Source of the DNA: Novosphingobium clariflavum
GTDB taxonomy: Bacteria > Pseudomonadota > Alphaproteobacteria > Sphingomonadales > Sphingomonadaceae
NCBI RefSeq assembly: GCF_026420865.1
Contig: NZ_JAPCWC010000003.1
Location: 1-64,000, forward strand
DNA length: 64,000 nucleotides
Direction of reading: 5' to 3'
Of the stretch, positions 1 through 8,367 are shown piece after piece. The notes under the pieces are model-generated. The model did not search any database, was not told the DNA's origin, and worked only from the letters and a program-made list of their open reading frames with translations. How positions within the stretch are numbered: the stretch's first letter is position 1; each line of letters opens with the position of its first letter. The translations under genes and the position numbers were made by a program.

Positions 1-43
1 TTTCGGCCAGGCTATCGACAGTAATCGTCACACGACCTCCCAT
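1..43 (-). CDS. Start of an unidentified protein, cut by the window edge
   Basis: Reading leftward from an ATG at position 43, an open frame MGGRVTITVDSLAE runs off the window. A GTG at 31 is an alternative start because GGAGGT lies just upstream of it. Only 10 to 14 residues are visible, so no family can be named. The 208 bp up to the next gene (44-251) holds no other open frame that I trust and would contain this gene's promoter. Confidence 0.3.
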   Translation of the reverse strand, partial: MGGRVTITVDSLAE

Positions 44-251
44 GCAGATCGCCAGTCCTTTCCCGGGAGCGGGAAGGATCAGGCGGTGCGACCGGGAGGT
101 CGTTTCGCGTTCTTCAGCGACGCGGGGAATGAACCTCCAGCGTCATACTTTGGACCTAGGCCGTTTGCGGCTCACGAAGGAGTACTTCCGTCTATTCCCG
201 TAATGCGAGGGACTCGCAACGATTGCAGAGCGGATTTTACAGGGTGAGCGC

Positions 252-743
252 TCAGATCGCGACGAACTTGCCTGCGTCGCGGTCCTTGCGCACTTTGAGC
301 CCGTCGAACACCGACCCGCTCATGGTGATCCACACGCCGGGCTGTGCAGACTGACAGCAGGCGAAGGCCATGCCAAGGTTGAAGGTTGCGTCGCTTTCGG
401 CAAAGCGCGCGGGGGCGAGGGCGCCGGTCAGCACCACCGTCTTGCCTTCCAGACCTTCCAGCGCCTTGGCGGTGTCGGTCATGGTGTCAGTGCCGTGCGT
501 GATGACCACGTGGCTTTCGGGCGCCGCGGCGATGGTGGCGCGGATGAGGGCGCGATCCTCGTCGGTGAGTTCGAGGCTGTCCTTGCGGAGCAGTTCGACC
601 ACGCGAAACGGATGGGCCACGCGCGAGGTCTTGAGCAGCTTTTCGATGACGCTTTCGGCGATCTGGTATTCGCTCAGCGCGTCGAAGTACTGCTTGTCGA
701 ACGTGCCGCCGGTGGTGACGACGAGGATGGGGGCGAGAGTCAT
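252..743 (-). CDS. Asparaginase N-terminal-domain protein
   Basis: This 163-residue protein matches the N-terminal domain of type I/II L-asparaginases. The first threonine motif is seen as TTGGTFD near residue 10, and the second as HGTDTM near residue 83, followed by the TDTAKAL helix. In L-asparaginases these two threonine regions build the site that hydrolyses asparagine to aspartate and ammonia. Full enzymes are about 330 residues; here the C-terminal domain is absent. The frame ends cleanly with no sign of a decayed downstream half, so this is probably a stand-alone short family member rather than a truncation. The start at 743 (MTLAPILVV) was chosen because it sits directly before the first beta strand. 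The substrate is inferred from the family only. Confidence 0.75.
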   Translation of the reverse strand: MTLAPILVVTTGGTFDKQYFDALSEYQIAESVIEKLLKTSRVAHPFRVVELLRKDSLELTDEDRALIRATIAAAPESHVVITHGTDTMTDTAKALEGLEGKTVVLTGALAPARFAESDATFNLGMAFACCQSAQPGVWITMSGSVFDGLKVRKDRDAGKFVAI

Positions 744-816
744 GTCCGCGCCTTTAAACCGGCGGGAAGGGCGCGGCAACCGTTGGCGATGGTACCCGAC
801 GTTCCCACACAAACCC

Positions 817-844
817 CGTCATCCCCGCCTTCGCGGGGGCGACG
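817..844. repeat. Intergenic palindrome, CGTCATCCCCGC type
   Basis: The arms CCCCGC (823-828) and GCGGGG (833-838) enclose CTTC and are flanked by CGTC and GACG. It lies between two minus-strand genes (aas ends at 876, the asparaginase gene starts at 743). From memory, palindromes of this type are common in intergenic DNA of sphingomonads; I cannot count copies here. It may also act as an attenuating hairpin after aas. Confidence 0.4.
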
Positions 845-875
845 AGGTTGGGTCAGGGGCCTGGTTCCCGCCGGA

Positions 876-3800
876 TCAGGCTTTCGCCATCTCGTTCAGC
901 GTCACGTAGTCCAGCTTCCCCGTACCCAGCACGGGCAGGGCGTCCAGCACGCGGATCTCGCGCGGAATCATCAGTTCGCCAACGCCGTTGGCGCGGCCCC
1001 ATTCCTGCAGCGCCTTGTGATCGGCGCCCCTGGCCGTGGTATAGAGCACCAGTTGCTCGCCCTTCCTGGCGTCGGGGCGAGTGACCACGGCGCTTTCCGC
1101 ATCGGGCCAGACCTTCGCGGCATAACCTTCCACGGCCGGTAGCGAGACCATTTCACCCGCGATCTTGGCAAAGCGCTTGGCGCGGCCGCGGATGGTGACG
1201 AAGCCGGTCTCGTCGATGGTGACGATATCGCCGGTGTCGTGCCAACCCTCGACGGGCGGCTGGAGCACGCCGGGTTCGCTGGCGAGCAGGTAGCCGGCCA
1301 TGACGTTCGGTCCGCGCACGTAGAGACGACCGCCCTCGGTGATGCCGGGCACCTGTTCGAGCCGCGTTTCCATCGCCGGCAGCATCCGGCCGACGGTGCC
1401 CGCCTTGAAGTGCATCGGCGTATTCACGGCGATCACCGGCGCACACTCGGTGGCGCCATAGCCTTCGAGGATACGCAGGCCGAACTTGTCGGCATACGTG
1501 CGGCGGGTTTCCTCGCGCACCTTCTCCGCGCCCGCGAAGATGTAGCGCAGCGAGTAGAAGTCGTAGCTGTGCGCCATGCGGGCATAGCCGGAGAGGAAAG
1601 TGTCGGTGCCGAACAGGATCGTGGCATTGGCGTCGTAGGCGAGCGCGGGCACGATGCGGTAGTGCAGCGGACTGGGGTAGAACACGGTGCGAATGCCGTT
1701 CAGCAGCGGCAGCAGGGTGCCGCCGGTCAGGCCGAAGGAGTGGAACACCGGCAGCGCGTTCAGCACCACATCGGCAGGGTTGAAGTCGATCCGCGCCGCA
1801 AGCTGCGCACAGTTGGACAGCAGGTTGCGATGGCTGAGCACCACGCCCTTGGGCGCGCCTTCCGAGCCTGAGGTGAACAGGATCACCGCCGGTGCATCGG
1901 GTGAAACCTTGCGGCGGGCATGACGGCTGGCGGCAAGGCGGCCGGTCAGCATATGCCAGAGCTTGGCGGCGGTGCCGATCTCTGCGGCCAGGTCTTCGAG
2001 GTAGAGTACCTTGCGACCGTTTGCCTCCAGCGCGGCGATCACGGGTTCGAGCTTGCCCTGTTCGACGAAGGCGCGTGCGGTGACGACGGTTTCGATCTTC
2101 GCGGTGGCACAGGCGGACACGAGGCTGGCCTGACCCACTGTGAAGTTCAGCATGGCGGGTACACGCCCCTCGGCCTGAAGCGCGAAGAAGGCAAGGGCGA
2201 CGCCGCTGACGTTTGGCAGCAGCAGACCCACGGCTTCGCCCGGACGCGTGCGATAGGCAAGCCGTTCGCCCAGCAGCTCGGCGCCCAGAATCAGGCGGTT
2301 ATAGGCCAGCGGCGTGCGCTTGATGTCTTCCACCACCTTGGTCTTGCCGCCGTGGATTGCGCGGGCTTCGCAGAGCGCGGCGAACAGCGTGCTGTCCGTG
2401 TGGCTGGTGTCGAAGATCATCCGGCTCATCTCGTCATAGAGACGGCGACCGGCGATGGCGCGGCGCTGGCGTGCGGTCATCTCGCCCTCAATCGAGAACC
2501 GGCGCGCGGGCAGCACTTCGATCGAGACTTTGGGGAACCAGCGCTGGCGGACCTTGCCCTTGAGGTGGGAGAAGGGCGTGTACTGCGGCCCGTCGAGGCG
2601 GACGGGGACGATCGGTGCGTCGGCCTTGTCGGCGACCATGCCGGGGCCGTCGAACACCTTCATCAGCGCGCCGGTCACGGTGATGCGGCCTTCGGGGAAG
2701 ATCACCAGCGTTCGGCCTTCCTTCACCGCGCGGACCATCGCCTTGGCCGCCATCGGGTTGGTGGGATCGACCGGAAATGCGCGGAACAGCTTGAGGAAGG
2801 GCTGGATCCACCAGCTCTTGGCAATCGCGGTGTGAACCGCGAACGTCGGCTTGCCGGGCAGGAACGCGCCCAGCAGCACACCGTCGAGGTAGGAGAGGTG
2901 GTTGACGACGACGACGGCGGGTTCGCCAGGCTTCGGCATGTTCTCGATGCCGGTCACTTCCACGCGGTAGAGCATCCGAAGGACCGTGCGGATCACCGCC
3001 TTGAACAGCGTTTCGGGCAGCAGCCAGATCGAGATCACCGCAACCACCAGCGTCGCGAAGCCCAGCACGCCGATCACGCCGGGCACGCTGACGCCGCTGC
3101 CCAGCAGCACCGCCACAATGCCCACCGCAGCCACGGTCATGCCCGCGTTAAGGATATTGTTGGCGGCGATCACCTGCGAGCGTTCCTCGGGCGCCGAGTG
3201 GATCTGGAGGATCGCGTAGAGCGGCACGATGAACATCCCGCCGGAGAAGGCGATGATCACGAGGTCGACGAAGATCTTCCAGGACTGGGGGTTTGAAACG
3301 AACTGGCGCACGTCGGCGTCGATCACCGTGGGGGTGAAGGCGCGGGTGGAAAGCCAGAGGTCGATCAGGCCGATCGCGAGCATCAGGGCGCTGACCGGCA
3401 CGTAGCGAGCGGAAACTTCGCCCTTCAGCATGCGGTTCACCGTCATCGAACCCAGCGCGATGACCACCGAGAAGACGACGAGGAACAGCGTCGCCACTTC
3501 CTTTTGCGCCTGCAGCGTGTCGGAGACGAGCGGGACGAACTCGGTCAGCAGGATCGCACCCGCCGTAAAGAACCAACTGATGCCCAGCACGGCGAGCCAG
3601 ACCCCGCGCCCGCGATGGGCGGCGACCAACACGGCCCAAGTACCGCGCGCGATGTTCCAGTCGATCGGGTGCCCATCGCGGCTGGGCGGGGCGGCGGGGA
3701 CTGCCTGCGCGGCCAGCCAGCCCAGCACGGCAAGGCCCATGGCGACCAGGCCGGCTTCCCATGGCAGGACCTGTCCGGCCAGCAACTGGCCGCCCAGAAT

Positions 3801-4271
3801 GGCAAGGAAGGTACCCGCCTCGATCAGGCCGGTGCCGCCCATGACTTCGCGCTCGCCAAGATGCTGCGGCAGGATCGAATATTTCACCGGGCCGAACACG
3901 GTGGAATGCAGGCCCATCAGGAACAGGCTGGCGAGCAGGACCGTGATCGATTCCCACGCGAAGCCGATCAGCGCGAGACCCATGATCCCCACTTCCGCCA
4001 GCTTGATCCAGCGGACGAGCTTGGCCTTGTCGATCCGGTCGGCAATCTGGCCGGCAAGGGCCGAGAACAGGAAATAGGGCAGCGTGAACAGCCCCGTCGC
4101 CACCACCGACAGCATCCCCGCCTTGTCCGGCGCATCGCGCAGCAGGCCATAGTTGGCCAGCAGCAGCATCGCGTACTTCAGCAGGTTGTCGTTGAAGGCG
4201 CCCAGGAACTGGACGCAGAACATCGGCGCGAAACGCCGCTTGGTAAGCAATGAAAAGTCTGGTGCCGCCAC
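876..4271 (-). CDS. aas: Fused lysophospholipid transporter / acyltransferase / acyl-ACP synthetase (LplT-Aas type)
   Basis: This 1131-residue inner-membrane protein has three domains. Residues 1-425 form an MFS-type transporter of about 12 helices resembling LplT, which flips lysophospholipids inward. Residues 440-620 form a PlsC acyltransferase with the HX4D motif (H458-D463, NHLSYLD) and FPEGR near 525. Residues 640-1131 form an AMP-binding acyl-ACP synthetase, with its P-loop FTSGSEGAPKG at 799-809, GYGATECAP further on and a C-terminal GTGKLDY lysine motif. Together they would import and reacylate lysophosphatidylethanolamine. E. coli carries the same activities as two proteins, LplT and Aas; here they are one. 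All key motifs look intact. The gene is divergent from a TetR gene with a shared 213-bp spacer, which suggests local control. Confidence 0.9.
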   Translation of the reverse strand: MAAPDFSLLTKRRFAPMFCVQFLGAFNDNLLKYAMLLLANYGLLRDAPDKAGMLSVVATGLFTLPYFLFSALAGQIADRIDKAKLVRWIKLAEVGIMGLALIGFAWESITVLLASLFLMGLHSTVFGPVKYSILPQHLGEREVMGGTGLIEAGTFLAILGGQLLAGQVLPWEAGLVAMGLAVLGWLAAQAVPAAPPSRDGHPIDWNIARGTWAVLVAAHRGRGVWLAVLGISWFFTAGAILLTEFVPLVSDTLQAQKEVATLFLVVFSVVIALGSMTVNRMLKGEVSARYVPVSALMLAIGLIDLWLSTRAFTPTVIDADVRQFVSNPQSWKIFVDLVIIAFSGGMFIVPLYAILQIHSAPEERSQVIAANNILNAGMTVAAVGIVAVLLGSGVSVPGVIGVLGFATLVVAVISIWLLPETLFKAVIRTVLRMLYRVEVTGIENMPKPGEPAVVVVNHLSYLDGVLLGAFLPGKPTFAVHTAIAKSWWIQPFLKLFRAFPVDPTNPMAAKAMVRAVKEGRTLVIFPEGRITVTGALMKVFDGPGMVADKADAPIVPVRLDGPQYTPFSHLKGKVRQRWFPKVSIEVLPARRFSIEGEMTARQRRAIAGRRLYDEMSRMIFDTSHTDSTLFAALCEARAIHGGKTKVVEDIKRTPLAYNRLILGAELLGERLAYRTRPGEAVGLLLPNVSGVALAFFALQAEGRVPAMLNFTVGQASLVSACATAKIETVVTARAFVEQGKLEPVIAALEANGRKVLYLEDLAAEIGTAAKLWHMLTGRLAASRHARRKVSPDAPAVILFTSGSEGAPKGVVLSHRNLLSNCAQLAARIDFNPADVVLNALPVFHSFGLTGGTLLPLLNGIRTVFYPSPLHYRIVPALAYDANATILFGTDTFLSGYARMAHSYDFYSLRYIFAGAEKVREETRRTYADKFGLRILEGYGATECAPVIAVNTPMHFKAGTVGRMLPAMETRLEQVPGITEGGRLYVRGPNVMAGYLLASEPGVLQPPVEGWHDTGDIVTIDETGFVTIRGRAKRFAKIAGEMVSLPAVEGYAAKVWPDAESAVVTRPDARKGEQLVLYTTARGADHKALQEWGRANGVGELMIPREIRVLDALPVLGTGKLDYVTLNEMAKA

Positions 4272-4402
4272 GCCCGTATTCCCCCTTTTGATGGGACTGC
4301 TTGGACTTCAAAGACTTTGCGGGCGGTTAACGGTGTGAGCCACCCGCCGGTCCTCAGCAACGAATCATGTCACATCATCGTCGTGAGGGTAGAGGTGGCA
4401 TT

Positions 4403-4421
4403 TAATTGATCGCCGTTCAAT
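4403..4421. promoter_or_regulatory. Candidate operator between aas and tetR
   Basis: AATTGA (4403-4408) and TCAATT (4416-4421) form an inverted repeat with a 7-bp spacer. A further half site, TTCAATTTT, follows at about 4438. The stretch is AT-rich against a GC-rich background and lies in the divergent spacer, where a TetR regulator would be expected to bind. Binding is inferred. Confidence 0.4.
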
Positions 4422-4484
4422 TTAAAAATTAGACATCGTTCAATTTTATCGACTATCTGGTCCTGCAATCGAATGAGGGCATGA

Positions 4485-5090
4485 ATGGGACGGCGATCGG
4501 ATCACAGCCGCGAGGAATTGCGCGAACTCTTCGTGGCGCAGGGGCATGCCCTGCTGTCTGAGGTGGGTTTTGTGCGGTTTTCCGCGCGCGAGGTGGCCAA
4601 GCAGGTCGGCTATTCGGTGGGCACGATCTACAACGTGTTCGGCTCGCTGGACGCGCTGATGGTAGAGGTCAACGGCCGCACGCTCGATATGTGGATCGCC
4701 TTTCTGGAGGCGCGGCTGTCGGCTTGCGAGGACGGTGCTGCGCGTCTTGACGCAGCGATCGGTGCCTATTTCGATTTCGCACTGGGCCATCGCCACGCCT
4801 GGACCGCGCTTTACGACTTCCGCCTGCCCGACGGCAGCGAATCGCCCGCGTTCTACCGCGAGAAAGTGGCCACCATCACCGGCGTGATCGTGCGCGAGAT
4901 CGCCGCGGTCCTGCCCGTGAGCGTTCGTGAAAGGGCCGTGCCGCTGGCGCGCTCGCTGCTGGCAAGCGTCCACGGGCACTGCTTCTTCGCACTCAATGGC
5001 ACTTTCGCAATGCTGGGCGAAGACGATCCGCTCGCTGCCGCCAAGGCGCGCGTGGCGGACAGCGTCGCCTGCGCGATCTCAGGCCGGTAG
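4485..5090 (+). CDS. TetR-family transcriptional regulator
   Basis: This is a 201-residue protein with an N-terminal helix-turn-helix (about residues 8-55: LLSEVGFVRFSAREVAKQVG, then SVGTIYNVFGS) and a C-terminal ligand domain of the WHG type (AWTALYDFRLP, later HGHCFFALNG). It probably represses itself and/or the divergent aas gene in response to an acyl or membrane signal; this rests only on the arrangement. Its 3' end overlaps the 3' end of the next, convergent tetR by 12 bp. The ATG at 4485 directly precedes a typical basic TetR N-terminus. Confidence 0.85.
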   Translation: MGRRSDHSREELRELFVAQGHALLSEVGFVRFSAREVAKQVGYSVGTIYNVFGSLDALMVEVNGRTLDMWIAFLEARLSACEDGAARLDAAIGAYFDFALGHRHAWTALYDFRLPDGSESPAFYREKVATITGVIVREIAAVLPVSVRERAVPLARSLLASVHGHCFFALNGTFAMLGEDDPLAAAKARVADSVACAISGR

Positions 5091-5702
5091 CGCTTCGCTC
5101 GGCAGGGCGCGGGGCCAGTCGATCAGGCCGATCATCATGTCGACGAAAGCCTCACGGTCGCGCAGGGTGGGGCGTTCCGGGCGCATGAGCACGTCCGAGC
5201 GATAGCCGATCATGGCCGACACGGTCATCAGCGTCAGCCGCTCCGCCTCTTCGTGCGAGAAGCGGGTTTCGAAGAAGCTGGTCACGCAGGCGCGGAACTT
5301 GAAGGGGCCGCGTTCGTAGAACATCTCGTTGATTTCGGGGAAACGTTCGCCTTCGCTGACGACGAGACGGAACAGTTGCACCGAATTCTCGCGCAGCAGG
5401 CAATCGAGGAAGCGCAGGCATGCGCGCCGCAGCGCCGGAAAGGAGAATACCTGCCCGGTCAGCACTTCGTCCACGTCCTGGGAAAAAGTCTCGACCTTGT
5501 TGTCGACCACCGCCGCGAACAGGTCCTCCTTCGAGGAGAAGTGCGCCCACAGCGTCGCCTTCGATCCGCCCAGTTCGTCGGCAATGGCCGACATGCTGGT
5601 AGCGCCATAACCCCGGCCGAAAAACGAGCGCGTCGCAACCTCGACGATCTCGGCACGCTTCTTCGCCTTGTTGAGCTCTCTCTTACCCGTACATGCTGTC
5701 AT
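5079..5702 (-). CDS. TetR-family repressor of the adjacent efflux operon
   Basis: This is a 207-residue TetR protein: helix-turn-helix at residues 14-60 (AIADELGGSKATLWAHFSSK) and a C-terminal domain of the kind seen in AcrR/TtgR-like regulators (SVQLFRLVVSEGERFPE). It is divergent from a TolC/EmrA/EmrB-type operon. A perfect palindrome GTACT-N4-AGTAC sits 2 bp upstream of its own start codon, and an identical one covers the start codon of the first efflux gene, so it very likely represses both. The ATG at 5702 is favoured because the HTH begins soon after it. No Shine-Dalgarno fits in the very short predicted leader. Confidence 0.88.
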   Translation of the reverse strand: MTACTGKRELNKAKKRAEIVEVATRSFFGRGYGATSMSAIADELGGSKATLWAHFSSKEDLFAAVVDNKVETFSQDVDEVLTGQVFSFPALRRACLRFLDCLLRENSVQLFRLVVSEGERFPEINEMFYERGPFKFRACVTSFFETRFSHEEAERLTLMTVSAMIGYRSDVLMRPERPTLRDREAFVDMMIGLIDWPRALPSEALPA

Positions 5703-5703
5703 A

Positions 5704-5717
5704 GTACTGCATAGTAC
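5704..5717. promoter_or_regulatory. Operator 1, GTACT-GCAT-AGTAC
   Basis: This perfect inverted repeat (5704-5708 and 5713-5717) with a 4-bp spacer overlaps the -10 and start region of the minus-strand tetR. A second copy with identical arms lies at 5760-5773. Two identical palindromes, one at each divergent start, are strong evidence for a shared repressor site. Confidence 0.75.
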
Positions 5718-5739
5718 ACTTTTGGATTGACAGGGGCAA
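5711..5739 (-). promoter_or_regulatory. Promoter of the efflux-operon tetR
   Basis: On the minus strand TTGCCC (5734-5739), a 17-bp spacer and TACTAT (5711-5716) form a sigma70-like promoter. Transcription would start near 5704-5705, only 2 to 3 nt before the ATG at 5702, giving an essentially leaderless mRNA. Confidence 0.5.
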
Positions 5740-5755
5740 GGCCGAGGTCGATAAA
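5727..5755 (+). promoter_or_regulatory. Promoter of the efflux operon
   Basis: TTGACA (5727-5732), a 17-bp spacer and GATAAA (5750-5755) form a good sigma70-like promoter. Its start point would fall at about 5761-5763, within operator 2 and 3 to 5 nt before the ATG at 5766. The -35 boxes of this promoter and the opposing tetR promoter lie side by side. Confidence 0.6.
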
Positions 5756-5759
5756 AACT

Positions 5760-5773
5760 GTACTGATGAGTAC
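5760..5773. promoter_or_regulatory. Operator 2, GTACT-GATG-AGTAC
   Basis: This perfect inverted repeat has the same arms and spacer length as operator 1. It covers the predicted transcription start and the start codon (5766-5768) of the outer-membrane gene. A bound repressor would block promoter clearance. Confidence 0.75.
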
Positions 5774-7223
5774 GATCACACTTCCCCGAGTCGCGGCAGC
5801 ATCGATGCTGGCCGTCGGCCTTTCGCTGTCCGCCTGCGCGGTGCCCGACCTTGGGCCGAAGCCGCAGATGCGGGCTCCTTCAACGCTGGAAAGCAGCCAG
5901 TCACTTTCGGCGGCTGAGGCCGCCCAGTGGCCGCAGCAGCAGTGGTGGACCGCTTATGGCGATCCGCAGCTCGATGCGCTGGTGGCCGAAGCCCTTGCAG
6001 GCTCGCCGGATGTCGCCTCTGCGCAGGCCCGCATCCTGCAGGCGCGCGGCGCAGCCCAGGTGGCGGGCGCCGCGACCCTGCCGAGCCTGAATGGACAGGG
6101 CTCCGGCGGCATGACCAAGCAGAGCTACAACAATGGCTTCCCCAAGGCCTACGTTCCCAAGGGCTGGAACAGCACCGGCGATCTGGCGCTCTCGGGCGAT
6201 TTCGATCTCGACCTCTGGGGCAAGAACCGCAAGCAGCTGGCCGCCGCCACGTCGGAGCGCATGGCTGCCGAGGCCGATGCCCGTCAGGCCGAGCTGATGA
6301 TCTCGTCCAACGTGGTGTCCTCGTACTTCGACCTTGCCCGCCTGATCGCGCGGGGCGAGGCGCTGAAGGATGCGCTCAAGGCGCGCGAGACATTGGTGGA
6401 TCTGACCGGCCAGCGCGTGCGTCAGGGCCTCGATCAGGAAGCGCCGCTGCGCCAGTCCGAGGCCCTCGCGGCCTCGGCCCGGGTCGCGCTGTCGCAAAAC
6501 GATGAGCAGATCCTGCTGCGCCGCCATGCCTTGGCCGCGCTGCTGGGCGCCGGCCCCGATCGCGGCCTGTCGATCAATCCCACCGCCATCACCGCGATCC
6601 CGGTTGCGGCGCTGCCCGCCGATGCCGGGATCGGCCTTGTCGGCCGTCGCCCCGATATCGTCGCGGCTCGTCTGCGTGCGGAAGCGGCGGACAAGCGTAT
6701 CGGCGTTGCCAAGGCGGCGTTCATGCCGGACATCTCGCTCTCGGGCCTGATCGGGCTCCAGTCGCTTGGCCTGTCGAACCTGATCAAGACCGGCTCGACT
6801 TATGGCAATGCCACGGGGGCGATCAGCCTGCCGATCTTCGAAGGCGGCCGCCTCAAGGGTGATTATACCCAGGCGCGCGGCAGCTACGATGAGGCGGTGG
6901 CAAGCTACAACTCCACCGTGATCGGCGCGCTTCAGGACGTCGCCGACGCGCTGGCAAGCCGCAATGCCGCGCAGGATCAGGAAAGCGCCGCTGCCGATGC
7001 GGCGGCCAAGTCTGCCCGCGCGCAGGACCTTGCGTTCCAGCGCTATCATGGCGGCATCGGCAATTACCTCGATGCGCTGACGGCACAGACCACCGCGCTC
7101 GACGCGCGCCAGCAGGCGGTCGACGCCCATTTCCGGACGCTTTCCGAAGACGTCGCGCTCAAGCGCGCGCTCGGCGGCGGTTACGAAGACAATTCCAGCA
7201 AGAAGGCCCCTGAAAATGACTGA
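5766..7223 (+). CDS. Outer-membrane efflux lipoprotein, NodT/TolC family
   Basis: This 485-residue protein has a lipoprotein signal ending in LSAC and two outer-membrane efflux repeats typical of NodT/OprM (QWWTAYGDPQLDALV near residue 60; LVGRRPDIVAARLRAEAADKRIGVAKA in the second half). It should form the trimeric channel across periplasm and outer membrane for the pump encoded by the next two genes. The ATG at 5766 lies inside operator 2 and leaves a leader of only a few bases, so translation may be leaderless. An upstream TTG at 5727 is part of the -35 box and is rejected as a start. It overlaps the next gene by 8 bp. Confidence 0.9.
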   Translation: MSTITLPRVAAASMLAVGLSLSACAVPDLGPKPQMRAPSTLESSQSLSAAEAAQWPQQQWWTAYGDPQLDALVAEALAGSPDVASAQARILQARGAAQVAGAATLPSLNGQGSGGMTKQSYNNGFPKAYVPKGWNSTGDLALSGDFDLDLWGKNRKQLAAATSERMAAEADARQAELMISSNVVSSYFDLARLIARGEALKDALKARETLVDLTGQRVRQGLDQEAPLRQSEALAASARVALSQNDEQILLRRHALAALLGAGPDRGLSINPTAITAIPVAALPADAGIGLVGRRPDIVAARLRAEAADKRIGVAKAAFMPDISLSGLIGLQSLGLSNLIKTGSTYGNATGAISLPIFEGGRLKGDYTQARGSYDEAVASYNSTVIGALQDVADALASRNAAQDQESAAADAAAKSARAQDLAFQRYHGGIGNYLDALTAQTTALDARQQAVDAHFRTLSEDVALKRALGGGYEDNSSKKAPEND

Positions 7224-8367
7224 CGAAGCGCAGGGTTCGCCCGCAGGAAACGCTGGAGATGCCAGCGTGCTGGGAAAGAACCGCCGCAAGCCGTTGCTGC
7301 TGGGCCTTGGCGCCGCCGTGATCGGCGTTGCGGTGCTTTACGGCGCCTACGATGTCTTCATCGGCAGCCGTTCGGTCTCTACCGACAATGCCTATGTCGG
7401 CGGTGACAATGCGCAGGTGACGCCGCTCACTTCGGGCCGCGTGGTCGAAGTGCTGGTCACCGACACGCAGCCGGTGAAGAAGGGCCAACTGCTGTTCCGC
7501 ATCGAGGATGCCGACCAGCGCATCGCGCTTGAACAGGCCGAGGCCGAACTGGCTTCGGCGCAGCGCACTTATGGCCAGTCGCTCGCCAACAACCGGGCGC
7601 TGGGGGCTTCGGCCGACGCCAGCGACGCGCAGATCGCCTCGGCAAAGGCCAAGCTGGCTTCCGCGCAGGCAACGCTGACCAAGGCGCAGGCCGATTACGG
7701 CCGCCGTGCCGCTCTGGTCGGTTCGGGTGCGGTTTCCGCTGAAGACCTGACCACCGCGCGCGAAGCTCTGGCTTCGGCCAAGGCTGCGGAAGGCGAAGCC
7801 CGCGCGATGCTTGCCCAGATGGAAGCTGCTGCCGTCAGCGCCCGCCGTCAGGAAGACGCCTCGGTCGCCATTACCCAGGGCACCACGCTCAGCACCGCGC
7901 CGCAGATCCGCCAGGCCCAGGCCAAGGTCGATCAGGCCAAGCTCGATCTTGAACGCACCATCGTGCGCGCGCCGATCGACGGCGTGATCGCCAAGCGCGC
8001 CATTCAGGTGGGCCAGAAGGTCCAGGCCGGCAATGTGGCGATGACCGTGGTTCCGGTCGGCCAGCTCTATGTCGATGCGAATTTCAAGGAAACGCAGCTC
8101 GGCAACGTGCGCCCCGGCCAGAAGGCCACGCTGACCTCGGACTTCTACGGTTCCAAGGTCAAGTATCACGGCAAGGTCATCGGCTTTGCCGGTGGCACCG
8201 GCGCCGCTTTCGCGCTGATCCCGGCCCAGAACGCGACCGGCAACTGGATCAAGGTGGTGCAGCGCCTGCCGGTGCGCATCGAACTCGATCCCAAGGAACT
8301 GCAGGAGCATCCGCTGCGCATCGGCCTGTCGATGGACGCGGAAGTCGAACTGACGGACGCTGACTGA
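7216..8367 (+). CDS. EmrA/HlyD-type membrane fusion protein
   Basis: This 383-residue periplasmic adaptor has one N-terminal transmembrane helix (about residues 25-50: LLLGLGAAVIGVAVLYGAYD), the biotinyl-lipoyl half TDNAYVGGDNAQVTPLTSGRV, a long alanine/glutamine-rich coiled-coil hairpin (about 95-240) and the second half LERTIVRAPIDGVIAKRAI. It should link the EmrB-like transporter to the outer-membrane channel. It is translationally coupled on both sides, overlapping the upstream gene by 8 bp and the downstream gene by 1 bp. Confidence 0.92.
   Translation: MTDEAQGSPAGNAGDASVLGKNRRKPLLLGLGAAVIGVAVLYGAYDVFIGSRSVSTDNAYVGGDNAQVTPLTSGRVVEVLVTDTQPVKKGQLLFRIEDADQRIALEQAEAELASAQRTYGQSLANNRALGASADASDAQIASAKAKLASAQATLTKAQADYGRRAALVGSGAVSAEDLTTAREALASAKAAEGEARAMLAQMEAAAVSARRQEDASVAITQGTTLSTAPQIRQAQAKVDQAKLDLERTIVRAPIDGVIAKRAIQVGQKVQAGNVAMTVVPVGQLYVDANFKETQLGNVRPGQKATLTSDFYGSKVKYHGKVIGFAGGTGAAFALIPAQNATGNWIKVVQRLPVRIELDPKELQEHPLRIGLSMDAEVELTDAD

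Noticed and set aside
1920..3296. Long plus-strand frame of 458 codons opposite aas
   Set aside because: It is a shadow of the aas coding strand, rich in His, Gly, Asp and Arg, with no domain signature.
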